Source: Haloimpatiens lingqiaonensis
GTDB taxonomy: Bacteria > Bacillota > Clostridia > Clostridiales > Clostridiaceae
Strand: one strand, 5' to 3'
NCBI RefSeq assembly: GCF_044502415.1
Contig: NZ_CP172402.1
Length of the DNA stretch: 64,000 bases
Numbering within the stretch: the stretch's first letter is position 1; the number at the start of each line of letters is the position of its first letter. Made by a program: the position numbers and the translations under genes. The notes beneath the pieces were generated by a model. That model worked only from the letters and a program-made list of their open reading frames with translations, had not been told where the DNA came from and did not search any database. Shown here one piece after another: positions 36,644 through 45,861 of the stretch.

Positions 36644-38911
36644 TTATTTTTCAAAACTAAAATTTATTTTGTTACCTTCCAATATTAATTTGGCACTGAA
36701 TATATTTCCTTTTTTAGATTTAAATCCCGAAATTACATCTGTGCTGCCAGTTTGTATAAGCTTTTGAACCTGCTGCCTAGGTATTTTAACCCCACAAATT
36801 TCTCCTATAAAAAAGTTACAGCCCTCTTGCCATTTATTGCATCCATAACCCTTTTTATTTCTAACTATATGTCCATTGTGACAAAAGGGGCATATACCCA
36901 ATACCTGTTGAACTTTTTCTTTATCTAATTTTAAATCATTGTCCTGTAAAACTCTCCCAAAGAGCCTTTCGCCTTCTATTACTCTACTTCCCTTTAATAC
37001 CTTTTCTACATTGCCTCGTATGTAGTTCTCTAATTTATCCATAAATTCCTTTGGCTGAATTTCTTTTTCTGCCACCATACCTAACCCCTTTTCCCAACTA
37101 GCAGTAAGCTTAGGGTTCAATAAGGATGGAATGGATTTTTTTATAACTTCGTATATCATTTCTCCCTTAACTGTTGGAGTTACCACCTGGGTCTTATTAT
37201 TGGTTCTTATATATTCTATTCTATTTAGCTTTTTCAGTATTTCAGCTCTAGTGGCACTGGTACCTATACCACTGCCCTTTATCTGCTCTCTAAGTTCTTC
37301 ATCTTCTATTAGTTTACCTGCATTCTCCATGGCTATTATCATGGTTCCTGATGTATATCTTTTAGGCGGAGAGGTTTTTCCCTCTTTAATATCCATGGCA
37401 TCTACAGTTACTTCTTCACCTTTTTTTAAGTTTTTAAAAAACTCCGGGGAAATAGTATTTTTATTTTCTTTTTCTTCCCCTAAAACCTCTAAGTATCCCT
37501 TAGAAGTACAGGTTTTTGCATTGGTAAAAAACCTCTCATCTCCTACTTTAGTTGTAAGAGAAAACTTTGTATACTTGGCATTAGGATAAAATATGGCTAA
37601 AAATCTTCTAAGTACTAATTTATAAACATCCTTCTCTAAAGGTTTTAATGTATTATAGTTTTCAAAACCTTCTCCTGTAGGAATAATAGCATAGTGATCT
37701 GTAATTTTCTTATCATTTACATATTTACTCTTTATAATCTTGCTATTCCACTTTTCTTCCAAAATCTTCTTTGAAAATCCCGCTGCCTCTTCATCCCATT
37801 TAAATAAAGTAAGCTTTTTTAGGTTTTTATGAATTTCCTTTGCCACTGCAGTAGATAAAACCCTAGCATCGGTTCTAGGATAGGTTAGAAGCTTCTTTTC
37901 ATACAAGCTTTGAACTGTGCTAAGAGTCTTGTCCGGATCTATTTTAAACCTTTTAGAACATTCATTTTGAAGTTCTGCTAAGTTAAATAAAAGAGGTGGA
38001 TTCTTATTTTCAACCTTCTTCTCAACATTTTCAATAAATGCCTTTTTACCTTCCTCTAAACTATTTAAAATTTCCTTTATGAATTTTTCTGCTTCTTCCT
38101 TTTCTCTAAAACCAACTTCACTGTATAGCTTAGGGGAACTATAATATTTAGATCCCTCTACTGCTTTCCATTCACCTTCGTAATTTGAATTTTCATCTTT
38201 AATTATATTTAATGAAGCTATTATTCTGTAAAAGGGTGTTTCCTTAAATTCTCTAACTTCTCTCTCTCTATCTACTACCATGCCTAAAACACAAGACATT
38301 ACTCTTCCCACTGCCACTACTGAATTATCTGCATTTATAGAATTGGAAAGGGTTTTTCCATATATAATTGTCAAAAGCCTTGAAAAATTAATTCCAAGTA
38401 AGTAATCCTCTTTAGCCCTTAAATAAGCTGAGTCCGCCAATGCATCATATTCCTCTAAAGGCTTTGCTTCTTTTATTCCTCTTTTTATTTCTTCTTCTGT
38501 TTGAGAGTCTATCCAAACCCTCTTCTTTTCCTTTTTAGGATTTCCAACCATCATGTCCACTAGCCTATATATGTATTCTCCTTCTCTTCCTGAGTCTGTA
38601 CACACATATATTTTTTCTATATCTTCTCTTAAAATAAGTTCCTTAACTATCTCAAATTGTTTTGCCACCGCAGGAATTATTTCGTATTTGTATTCCTCAG
38701 GTAAAAAAGGCAATGTATTCAAAGACCATCTTTTAAGCTCTGGATTATAGACTTCTGGATAACTCATGGTAACCATATGACCTACACACCAGGTGAAAAC
38801 TGCCTTATCACCTTCCCAGTATCCATCTCTCTTATTTCCTTTTACATTTAAAAGTTTTACAAACTCCATGGCCACAGAAGGCTTTTCTGCTACAAATAAC
38901 GATTTACCCAT
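36644..38911 (-). CDS. topB: DNA topoisomerase III
   Basis: 755 residues, type IA topoisomerase. N-terminal TOPRIM begins LFVAEKPSVAMEFVKL and continues to the acidic VCTDSGREGEYIYR; the active-site Tyr is in LLTYPRTDARVL. The C-terminus has one Cys-containing zinc-ribbon-like unit (CPFCHNGH... GCNKW). It relaxes and decatenates DNA. The ATG at 38911 follows GAGG; an upstream in-frame start is less likely. Confidence 0.93.
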   Translation of the reverse strand: MGKSLFVAEKPSVAMEFVKLLNVKGNKRDGYWEGDKAVFTWCVGHMVTMSYPEVYNPELKRWSLNTLPFLPEEYKYEIIPAVAKQFEIVKELILREDIEKIYVCTDSGREGEYIYRLVDMMVGNPKKEKKRVWIDSQTEEEIKRGIKEAKPLEEYDALADSAYLRAKEDYLLGINFSRLLTIIYGKTLSNSINADNSVVAVGRVMSCVLGMVVDREREVREFKETPFYRIIASLNIIKDENSNYEGEWKAVEGSKYYSSPKLYSEVGFREKEEAEKFIKEILNSLEEGKKAFIENVEKKVENKNPPLLFNLAELQNECSKRFKIDPDKTLSTVQSLYEKKLLTYPRTDARVLSTAVAKEIHKNLKKLTLFKWDEEAAGFSKKILEEKWNSKIIKSKYVNDKKITDHYAIIPTGEGFENYNTLKPLEKDVYKLVLRRFLAIFYPNAKYTKFSLTTKVGDERFFTNAKTCTSKGYLEVLGEEKENKNTISPEFFKNLKKGEEVTVDAMDIKEGKTSPPKRYTSGTMIIAMENAGKLIEDEELREQIKGSGIGTSATRAEILKKLNRIEYIRTNNKTQVVTPTVKGEMIYEVIKKSIPSLLNPKLTASWEKGLGMVAEKEIQPKEFMDKLENYIRGNVEKVLKGSRVIEGERLFGRVLQDNDLKLDKEKVQQVLGICPFCHNGHIVRNKKGYGCNKWQEGCNFFIGEICGVKIPRQQVQKLIQTGSTDVISGFKSKKGNIFSAKLILEGNKINFSFEK

Positions 38912-38931
38912 TAAAAATCCTCGCAATCTAA

Positions 38932-40710
38932 TTAAAGTCCCAAATTTATATTATCTTCCTTATGTTCTATTCTCTTATTTATATTATTTATTATTTCATC
39001 TGGATATCCTAAATACTCAAGTATCTTAATTGCATTTCTAGTAGGTGATATCCCTTCTCTTATTTTATATTCAAAATTCAACCCTTCTTTAGTTACATTT
39101 TCAGTAAAGTAATAGTTGTAATAGGTTTCCTTTACCATATTGGTTATTTCCAAATCATGAGTAGCCACCATAACCAAACAATTATTTTTAGCTAAATAAT
39201 CTAAAATCTCTGCAGCTGCATTTACTCTCTCCACAGGATTTGTGCCTCTAAATATCTCATCTATTAATGTAAGTATAGGATATTTATCAAAACCAGAAGA
39301 GTTTATTATTCTTTGAAGAGCTTCTGCTTCACCTAAATAATAACTTTTTCCTTCAGTTATATTGTCATTTACACTTATAGAGGTTATAACTCTAAAGAAG
39401 CTTCCCCTATATTCCTTACAAATACAAGTATATATTGTTTGAGCAAAGAGAGCATTTATTCCTACAGTTCTCAAAAATGTAGATTTACCAGACATATTTG
39501 ATCCTGTTATTATTATATTATTGTCCATATTCAAAGAATTACATACAGGATTTTCTATTAATGGGTGACTAACCTCCTTTAATAAAAGCTTATTATCATT
39601 ATTTACAAAAACAGGTTCTGTATATTCTTTCAAACCTTCTCTATAAGATGCTACAGAAATTAAAGCATCTATTTTACCTATATTTTCATATATTCTTTTT
39701 ATACTTTCCCTTTGTTTTTCTACTTCCTTAACTACGGAGAAATATGATCTAATTTCCATTAAAAAGAATATATTTATGTAATCTAAAAATACATCTACTC
39801 CTTCAGTTCCAGCCATTGCAATAGAGGCAGAACTCTTTATAAGTTTATTACATTTGCCCATCTCTTCCTTTAGAACATTTATCTCTTCAATATTTTTACT
39901 ACAATTATTTAATGAGGATATATTTTTTGCAGCAGCTAAAACCCTGTACATATACTTTATACAAGAGGTATCTGCTCCTATCCTTCTTTTAACCCTTGAG
40001 TGAATAGACAAATTTATAAAATATATACCAAATACTTCCAAAACACCTATAGAAGGATTTTTCTCCACAGCATATATAACCGCTATTAATGCTAATAGGG
40101 CAAGCAAATTCAATACTACCTTTAGAACTTTTGAATATTGAAATTCACCATTTAAAAATTCAACAAGGGTAGCCTTTCTATCCCTGCCTAATTTATCTAG
40201 GAAAAATCTTATTTTATCCCTTGTATCCTTATTTGTTGTAAAATACTCTATTTTTTCCCCAGTTCTTTTAAGTTTATCCTGGCTAAAACATGGCTTTCTA
40301 AGCATATGATAAAGATATTGCTCCCCTGGAGTAGACAGAGTCCTGTCCAATTTTAAAAATACCTTATCCATATCTAAATCTAACCAAGTTTGCTCATCCA
40401 CATAAAATTCTTCTTTACTTTTTAATACATCATGTAATTTCCTAATATGTTCAAATTTTCTTTTCTTATTAACTTCATTTCCCCAGTTATTACTTAATTC
40501 TCTTATTCTTTTATAACTTTTCATTTTTAAACAAAAATAAATACCTAAACATATTAATACCACCGATAAAATTATTCCAATAGCATACAATTTATTAATT
40601 CCTATATTTATTATTGAAGTGTATCCTATTACAATTCCCAAAATTATTGAAATCATTGAAAGTAATCTAAATACATTTTCCTTTGTTCCTTTATTAGTAC
40701 CGTTTACCAT
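38932..40710 (-). CDS. MutS-family ATPase with N-terminal transmembrane helices
   Basis: 592 residues. Two hydrophobic helices at about 15-60, another pair near 190-230, then a MutS core (lever) and ATPase: Walker A TGSNMSGKSTFLRT, Walker B LTLIDEIFRGTNPVER and the H in VMVATHDLEIT. It lacks the MutS mismatch-recognition domain, so it belongs to the MutS-like DNA-binding ATPases of unknown role, not canonical mismatch repair. GGGGAGG precedes the ATG at 40710; topB begins 21 bp downstream. Confidence 0.8.
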   Translation of the reverse strand: MVNGTNKGTKENVFRLLSMISIILGIVIGYTSIINIGINKLYAIGIILSVVLICLGIYFCLKMKSYKRIRELSNNWGNEVNKKRKFEHIRKLHDVLKSKEEFYVDEQTWLDLDMDKVFLKLDRTLSTPGEQYLYHMLRKPCFSQDKLKRTGEKIEYFTTNKDTRDKIRFFLDKLGRDRKATLVEFLNGEFQYSKVLKVVLNLLALLALIAVIYAVEKNPSIGVLEVFGIYFINLSIHSRVKRRIGADTSCIKYMYRVLAAAKNISSLNNCSKNIEEINVLKEEMGKCNKLIKSSASIAMAGTEGVDVFLDYINIFFLMEIRSYFSVVKEVEKQRESIKRIYENIGKIDALISVASYREGLKEYTEPVFVNNDNKLLLKEVSHPLIENPVCNSLNMDNNIIITGSNMSGKSTFLRTVGINALFAQTIYTCICKEYRGSFFRVITSISVNDNITEGKSYYLGEAEALQRIINSSGFDKYPILTLIDEIFRGTNPVERVNAAAEILDYLAKNNCLVMVATHDLEITNMVKETYYNYYFTENVTKEGLNFEYKIREGISPTRNAIKILEYLGYPDEIINNINKRIEHKEDNINLGL

Positions 40711-40787
40711 AAAGCACCTCCCCAATGTATATAATATATATTATATATCAAAATCACTTGTTTGTGGCGAAACGGTGGCAAAATAAA

Positions 40788-40817
40788 AAACACCAAGTTC
40801 AAAACCTAGTGTTTCAA
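40788..40817 (-). terminator. Terminator of rnpB
   Basis: AAACACTAGG and CTTGGTGTTT form a stem (with G-U pairs) followed by TTTTTATTTTG on the minus strand, directly after the RNase P RNA. Confidence 0.8.
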
Positions 40818-40820
40818 ATG

Positions 40821-41190
40821 TGCGACTAAACCGATAAGCCGAGTTCTGTCGTGAACAGTCATCTATCTAGGCCTATTGTTACCAATAGGCTCAAGCGATC
40901 TTACCCGGAGACAGAGCGGGCAACTCCATATGTCTCTCTATTCGATCTTGCTCCAAGTGGGGTTTACATAGCCGCAAAGTCGCCATTGCGCTGGTGAGCT
41001 CTTACCTCGCCTTTCCACCCTTGCCAGGCAGCTAAGCTGCACTCATGAAGTAAACTTCATTCTGGCGGTATATCTCTGTTGCACTTTCCTTCAGGTCACC
41101 CTGACTGGGGGTTACCCAGCACCCTGCCCTACGGAGCCCGGACTTTCCTCTCCCAGATACTATCTGGCAGCGACTGTCTAGCTTACTCGC
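40821..41190 (-). ncRNA. rnpB: RNase P RNA
   Basis: The minus strand carries the universally conserved blocks GAGGAAAGTCCGGGCTC, AGGGTGGAAAGGCGAGG and ACAGAACTCGGCTTA, in the right order and spacing for a bacterial (low-GC, type B-like) RNase P RNA of about 370 nt. It is the catalytic subunit that trims tRNA 5' leaders. 5' end placed at 41190 from the promoter; 3' end from the terminator stem. Confidence 0.95.
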
Positions 41191-41197
41191 AAATATT

Positions 41198-41226
41198 ATA
41201 TTATCACAGTAAAAAAATTAAATCAA
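41198..41226 (-). promoter_or_regulatory. Promoter of rnpB
   Basis: TTGATT (41221-41226), 17-bp spacer, TAATAT (41198-41203), placing the start at about 41190, the first base of the RNA. The insertion sequence begins only 17 bp upstream of the -35 box. Confidence 0.8.
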
Positions 41227-41413
41227 GTTATTTTTAAATGTATCAGAGATTTAGCACCTAAATTCCAGTAAAAATTTTATTTTTACTGGAATTGTATCTT
41301 TTTACATTTACTTAAAGGGCTGGTAAGCCCGCAGACCGATAGGTCGCAAAAATAGATACACTTACCCCTACCCCACGAAATCTTAATAAATAATTTCCAA
41401 TTTTATTTTAAAG

Positions 41414-42667
41414 TTAAGTCTTTACAAATAGTGGATTGATCCAGTCATCTTCTATAGTAAATCTCTCATCTCTTATATCTTCAACAATATCTATTTGAAG
41501 CATTCGTTTTTTTCTGAAGGATCTTATACACCTAAAAAAGTACAATTGCATCAAATTAAATGCTAGTATTAAAAACATTGCCACTGTTTCTACGCCCGTA
41601 GGGCTATGAAGAAAACAATGATCTAAATGCCATTCTGTTTTTAACTGATGAAATACATTATTTTCAATGTCCCATCTTTTATGCATTATCTTCCATAAGG
41701 TTTCTACTGATGTAAATTTGTCTGTTGTTATAATCCATGCTTCTTTAATTTCTACCTTATCTCCAGTATGAACTTCTTCTATAAATTTTATAAACCTTAC
41801 TTTTATTTCTGAATCAGCCATTTCAAAGTTATCTTCATCCCAAGCTTTTATCTTTAAATAATTTTTATTTTTTTTATTAACTATCCATTCTTTATCTGCC
41901 TCACGGCACTTAAATAAAGCTAGTGCATCTTTTACAATATGAAGTCGTTCATCTTTAACCCTTACTACTGCATTCATTCCTATAGAGAGTACTTCTTTAA
42001 TCCAAGTAGACTTACAATATAAAGCGTCAGCAACTATAATATCTGCAAAATGATGATACTCTTTATAAAGTCTTCTGATTAGTCTTTTGCCACCTGTAGT
42101 TTCCCCCTCATCCTTATCTGAACTGTCCTTTTTAGGCTCAAGCATCTCTTGCCCTAAAATAATGTGTGGATCAGAACCTACGGTTGTACATACTACTGTT
42201 CTATGAAAATAATGAGTAGTTCCATTTTTATCAACTCTTGTAAGGCATTTATCACAACACTTTTTAGTGCTTTCAAATAGCTCTACACCGTCTATGGCAA
42301 CTACTTTTAATTTATCTATAGTACCATTTCTAAATACTTTATTTTTTACAATGGTTTTTATTATATGTTTATGAATTTCTTTTAATCCATCTAAATCAAA
42401 ATCACTTAAGGAGCGCCTAACGGCATCAATGCGTGGCATTTTAGTTTTTTTAGGTATTACTTTTTTAAACTTGCCTTTTTTAAGCCAATGTTCTAATCTA
42501 TTGAAACTTCTTATCTGAAGCATAAATCCAAATAACACCACGAAGGTAATTGTTGAAATTTTTACATCAGATTTTATTCTTTTATCTTTTAAGTTATTGA
42601 TTTTTTCACCTATATCGTATACCTTATTAATATAAGTAAGTAATTGTTTTAAATAACTTTTACTCAT
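41414..42667 (-). CDS. IS4-superfamily DDE transposase
   Basis: 417 residues. DDE core: first Asp in VVAIDGVELFES, second in DIIVADALYCKS and the Glu in KRWDIENNVFHQLK, the YREK-like signature of IS4-type enzymes. An N-terminal helical region (SYLKQLLTYINK) precedes. It starts at an ATG at 42667 with AAGGA about 10 bases upstream; the longer reading from 42736 would overlap the promoter. Frame intact, so probably active. Confidence 0.85.
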   Translation of the reverse strand: MSKSYLKQLLTYINKVYDIGEKINNLKDKRIKSDVKISTITFVVLFGFMLQIRSFNRLEHWLKKGKFKKVIPKKTKMPRIDAVRRSLSDFDLDGLKEIHKHIIKTIVKNKVFRNGTIDKLKVVAIDGVELFESTKKCCDKCLTRVDKNGTTHYFHRTVVCTTVGSDPHIILGQEMLEPKKDSSDKDEGETTGGKRLIRRLYKEYHHFADIIVADALYCKSTWIKEVLSIGMNAVVRVKDERLHIVKDALALFKCREADKEWIVNKKNKNYLKIKAWDEDNFEMADSEIKVRFIKFIEEVHTGDKVEIKEAWIITTDKFTSVETLWKIMHKRWDIENNVFHQLKTEWHLDHCFLHSPTGVETVAMFLILAFNLMQLYFFRCIRSFRKKRMLQIDIVEDIRDERFTIEDDWINPLFVKT

Positions 42668-42707
42668 TTTATCAGCATCCTTTTTAAGTTGGTTTCTTGT
42701 CAAAACT

Positions 42708-42736
42708 ATTATAAAAAGGATGCTTTTATTATGCAA
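42708..42736 (-). promoter_or_regulatory. Transposase promoter
   Basis: TTGCAT (42731-42736), 17-bp spacer, TATAAT (42708-42713) on the minus strand inside the IS right end; the start lies after the upstream in-frame ATG, supporting the 42667 start. Confidence 0.7.
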
Positions 42737-42931
42737 ATTTTTTCTCTAAAATTTCCAGCAAAAATCAGAATTTATGGTTTTTAACCTAACCCTCAATCAT
42801 TCATTATAAATCAGCGGGCTCACGCCCCAAAAATTTTTAAGTGCTAAACTTCTGTAAATGTATATGCTGTATTAGATTCCTATATTTGCTTACGCTGAAG
42901 TGGAGATTTTTCAATTAACATTTTAACCTTA

Positions 42932-43747
42932 TTACTTAAATTTATAAACCCTGCTAGTTTTTTCAGATATAATCACTTCTACATTGTATCCTTTTTCTTT
43001 TAATTGCTCCTGAAGCAGTTCTCCAAACATTTTAAAAGCTGGCCATTCTGTTTCAAAATGCCCTACATCAATTATACTTATGCCCTCTTCTGTATAGTCA
43101 CTGGCATCGTGATAGGTAGTATCCCCTGTTATTATGCACTGGGCACCTAATTTTTTAGCTATACCAAAAAAATCTTCTCCACTGCCATTGATCACTGCTA
43201 TTTTATTTACTTTCCAGCTTTCATCTCCAGTATATCTTATAAAAGGTATGTGCAGCTTACTTTTCACCAATCTGCATAAATCTCCAATGGACATAGACTC
43301 ATCCAATATGGTCAATCTACCAATACCTGTTTCATTGTCCCCAGGTTCCCTTTTGGAGTCTAATTCCATAGTTGAATAATTTTCAAAGCCTAATTTTTTC
43401 ATAATCATAGTATTTAAGCCACCATATACAGCATCTAAATTTGTATGACTAGAATATAAATTTATATTGTTTTTAATTAATTCTATTATTTTCTTTCCCT
43501 GTAGTGTGCCACTGGTTATGGATGAAGGCTTATTAAAAATCAAAGGATGATGGGTTAAAATGAAATTACATCCCTTTTCTTTAGCTTCTTCTATAACTTT
43601 TAAAGTGCAATCTAAAGCTATTAATATTCCCTTAACTTCTTCTTCACTGTCACCTACCATAAGCCCTACATTATCATAACTAACTTTAAATTTTGATGGA
43701 GCATATTCCTCCATTATGTTTTCTATATCTCTAACCTTTAAACACAT
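42932..43747 (-). CDS. NIF3-like dinuclear metal-centre protein
   Basis: 271 residues. Metal ligands in LTHHPLIFNKPSS, HTNLDAVYGGLN near the N-terminus and DVGHFETEW near the C-terminus. The family (YqfO/NIF3) binds two metal ions; often annotated GTP cyclohydrolase I type 2 but its reaction is unsettled. Lacks the middle PII-like insert of YqfO, giving the short form. It overlaps trmK by 10 bp, the usual Firmicute pairing. Confidence 0.85.
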   Translation of the reverse strand: MCLKVRDIENIMEEYAPSKFKVSYDNVGLMVGDSEEEVKGILIALDCTLKVIEEAKEKGCNFILTHHPLIFNKPSSITSGTLQGKKIIELIKNNINLYSSHTNLDAVYGGLNTMIMKKLGFENYSTMELDSKREPGDNETGIGRLTILDESMSIGDLCRLVKSKLHIPFIRYTGDESWKVNKIAVINGSGEDFFGIAKKLGAQCIITGDTTYHDASDYTEEGISIIDVGHFETEWPAFKMFGELLQEQLKEKGYNVEVIISEKTSRVYKFK

Positions 43748-44436
43748 GAAATCAGCTCCTTTAATTCCTTTAGTTTATTGCTTATCTGCATTTTTCTTTT
43801 TCTAGCCAGCTCCGTATCATCCTTTATTGCATTTAATATTTTTTCGTTTTTATTAATCAAATGCATTAAAAAATCCTTCAATAGAGGATGCTTTTTCTCT
43901 ATAAGTTTTTGTCCAACCTCATAATATATATCTTTTACCTTTATAGGCTTATTATTAAATCTAACTTTAATTATTTGATAATATTTTTCCTCTTCAAAAC
44001 ACAATTCTTCATCTAAAATTTCATACCCTCTTTGGTAAATGAACTCCCTTAAAACTTCCGGATTTTGAACTGGCTGAAGTACAGCATATTGAAGACTTTT
44101 AAATACTTCTTCTCTCTCTAAAATAATATCTCTTATGAGATTTCCTCCCATACCAGCTATAACTGCAACATTTGCCTCAGAAGGTTTTATGGTTGAAAAA
44201 CCTCCCCCTAGCCTGCACTGTATTTCTTCTTTCAATCCCTCCATAGCTACATTAAACTTAGCTTTTTCCACAGGACCCTTATTTATGTCAGATGCTATAG
44301 CCCTTTGACAAATTCCTTTTTTCACTAAATATATTGGTATATATGCGTGATCTGTACCTACATCTACTAGAACTTCACATTTATCCACCATTGAAGCTAT
44401 AACTTTTAATCTTGTACTTATATCCAATTTCATCAT
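43738..44436 (-). CDS. trmK: tRNA (adenine22-N1)-methyltransferase
   Basis: 232 residues: class I SAM methyltransferase domain (DVGTDHAYIPIYLVK, VIAGMGGNLIRDI, VLQPVQNPEVLR) and a C-terminal coiled coil. It makes m1A22 in tRNA. Located between the rpoD region and nif3, as in other Firmicutes, though a PH-domain gene and a repeat separate it from rpoD here. Start may be 44436 or 44433. Confidence 0.9.
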   Translation of the reverse strand: MMKLDISTRLKVIASMVDKCEVLVDVGTDHAYIPIYLVKKGICQRAIASDINKGPVEKAKFNVAMEGLKEEIQCRLGGGFSTIKPSEANVAVIAGMGGNLIRDIILEREEVFKSLQYAVLQPVQNPEVLREFIYQRGYEILDEELCFEEEKYYQIIKVRFNNKPIKVKDIYYEVGQKLIEKKHPLLKDFLMHLINKNEKILNAIKDDTELARKRKMQISNKLKELKELISCV

Positions 44437-44576
44437 CCTATTCTAAAAATTTAGTATCAAAAGAGGAATTTTTACATTTCCGCTTTTAAAGAAAATCTAC
44501 AAAACATCGCAATTATTCCTACAAGAAAACGCAATATTTTGTATTGAAAATGTAGTTATTCAATTTTCTCCATTAT

Positions 44577-44711
44577 ATAAACAGAGCTCTTAGCTTCAGA
44601 TGGAGTTTTTACTCCAACTGAAGGTTAGAGATCGTTATCCAGGGACGTAGCTGCCGTTATCTCCCACTTTGTTAGAAGTGGGAGTGTTACGGCAGGTAGT
44701 CATCGGATAAA
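44577..44711 (+). repeat. Structured ~135-bp repeat, family 1 copy 3
   Basis: Full-length copy from ATAAACAG to CGGATAAA between the PH-domain protein and trmK; mismatched first-hairpin arms. It fills about 40% of this 342-bp gap; the remainder is featureless AT-rich DNA. Confidence 0.9.
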
Positions 44712-44778
44712 TCCTTAATATTCTATAAAAATAATTAACTTAAATTTCACACATAAATAATATATTTTATTTATAGAA

Positions 44779-45666
44779 TTATAAATTAGTACTCAATATT
44801 CTAAACTGCATTCCTAAAAAACCAATAGACACTATTAGTGCCATGTAAATATATATGAATGAAGACTTCTTATCATATTTAGCATGAAAATATGAAGCAT
44901 AATACATACAAAATAATACTATCATATTTAAAGCTCCATAAACCATTTGCCTAAATGCAAACTGCTTACTTGTACCATATAAAAGCGGTTTAAAAGCTGC
45001 ATCATAGTTTAAAGGCATGGTACGTGGTAGCTTTCCTATTATATACAATATAAATGGATTTAAAGTCATTATTATTATTATTATACTTACTACTAAAAAC
45101 AATCTAATAAATTTTTTATCTTTATATAAAGCATTATTTTTTTTATAATTTATCTCATAAAATCCACTAGGTATATTATGCTCTTTAAATAAATTTTCTA
45201 ATGATACATATTCTTTAGGAGATATGGCATAATTTATTTCAGGAGTTTTAATATATATAATAACTTCATTACTGGTTACAAACATTCTGGTTACCCCTAT
45301 TTTATCAATTATACTTCTTCCAAGTGCAAAGTTATTATTACATACACCCGATAATCTAACACCCTTTATCTTACCTGTAGCCACTGTATATGCTTCTATA
45401 TCCTTTATAGGAATTTTCACCTTTTTAAAATTAAATATGCCAAGTATATATATATATTCCTCATCAATTACCAACTTAACTGTGAAAAACAAAGCTATAT
45501 AATACAACATATATAAATTGAAAACTACACATAATATTTTAGAAAATACATTTATAACATAACTATTGCTTAAAAATAGCAATACCCCTATAGCAGTATT
45601 AACAACTGCAACTATAAAAATTTGGTAAAACAATCCCATTCCTCTTCTAGAGTTATATATACTCAT
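44779..45666 (-). CDS. Membrane protein with bacterial PH-like domain
   Basis: 295 residues: two N-terminal transmembrane helices, a soluble beta-rich segment (about 70-165: YIYILGIFNFKKVKIPIKDIEAY and EVIIYIKTP) resembling a bacterial PH domain, then two or three C-terminal helices. Function unknown. It lies between rpoD and trmK, bounded by a terminator on one side and a family-1 repeat on the other, so it is probably an independent unit inserted in a conserved cluster. Confidence 0.65.
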   Translation of the reverse strand: MSIYNSRRGMGLFYQIFIVAVVNTAIGVLLFLSNSYVINVFSKILCVVFNLYMLYYIALFFTVKLVIDEEYIYILGIFNFKKVKIPIKDIEAYTVATGKIKGVRLSGVCNNNFALGRSIIDKIGVTRMFVTSNEVIIYIKTPEINYAISPKEYVSLENLFKEHNIPSGFYEINYKKNNALYKDKKFIRLFLVVSIIIIIMTLNPFILYIIGKLPRTMPLNYDAAFKPLLYGTSKQFAFRQMVYGALNMIVLFCMYYASYFHAKYDKKSSFIYIYMALIVSIGFLGMQFRILSTNL

Positions 45667-45748
45667 ATTATAATCACCTTCTTATATTTAAAATTTCCAA
45701 AATAAAGAAATTTTATTTATATAAATATTATACCTTATAAATGTAGTA

Positions 45749-45789
45749 AAAGCACTATTTAAATTATTAATAATAAATAGTGCTTTTAT
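45749..45789 (-). terminator. Terminator of rpoD (symmetric hairpin)
   Basis: AAAGCACTATTTA pairs with TAAATAGTGCTTT around a 13-base loop, with T/A runs on both sides; about 75 bp past the rpoD stop. Confidence 0.8.
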
Positions 45790-45861
45790 TCTATTAATCT
45801 ATCATTTTATTATTTTTTATCTTTTATTTATTGTCTTTTAATCTATTATCTCTTCATACTA

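Larger units (their letters stand above)
41235..42863 (-). mobile_element. Complete IS4-like insertion sequence with 9-bp target duplication
   Basis: The element spans 41244-42854. Its ends are imperfect inverted repeats: CAGAGATTTAGCACCT at the left and CAGAAGTTTAGCACTT (complement of the right end). It is flanked by an exact direct repeat TAAATGTAT (41235-41243 and 42855-42863). It encodes one DDE transposase. Subterminal hairpins (41262-41292 and GGGCT-type stems near each end) are present. The intact duplication and open transposase frame argue for a recent, complete insertion. Confidence 0.88.

Noticed and set aside
38932..40710. Canonical mismatch-repair mutS
   Set aside because: The protein has N-terminal membrane helices and lacks the mismatch-recognition domain and MutL neighbour.
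41244..42854. The IS as parent of the family-2 MITE-like repeats
   Set aside because: Its ends (CAGAGATTTAGCACC) do not resemble the GGGACTGTGGCA ends of the palindromes.
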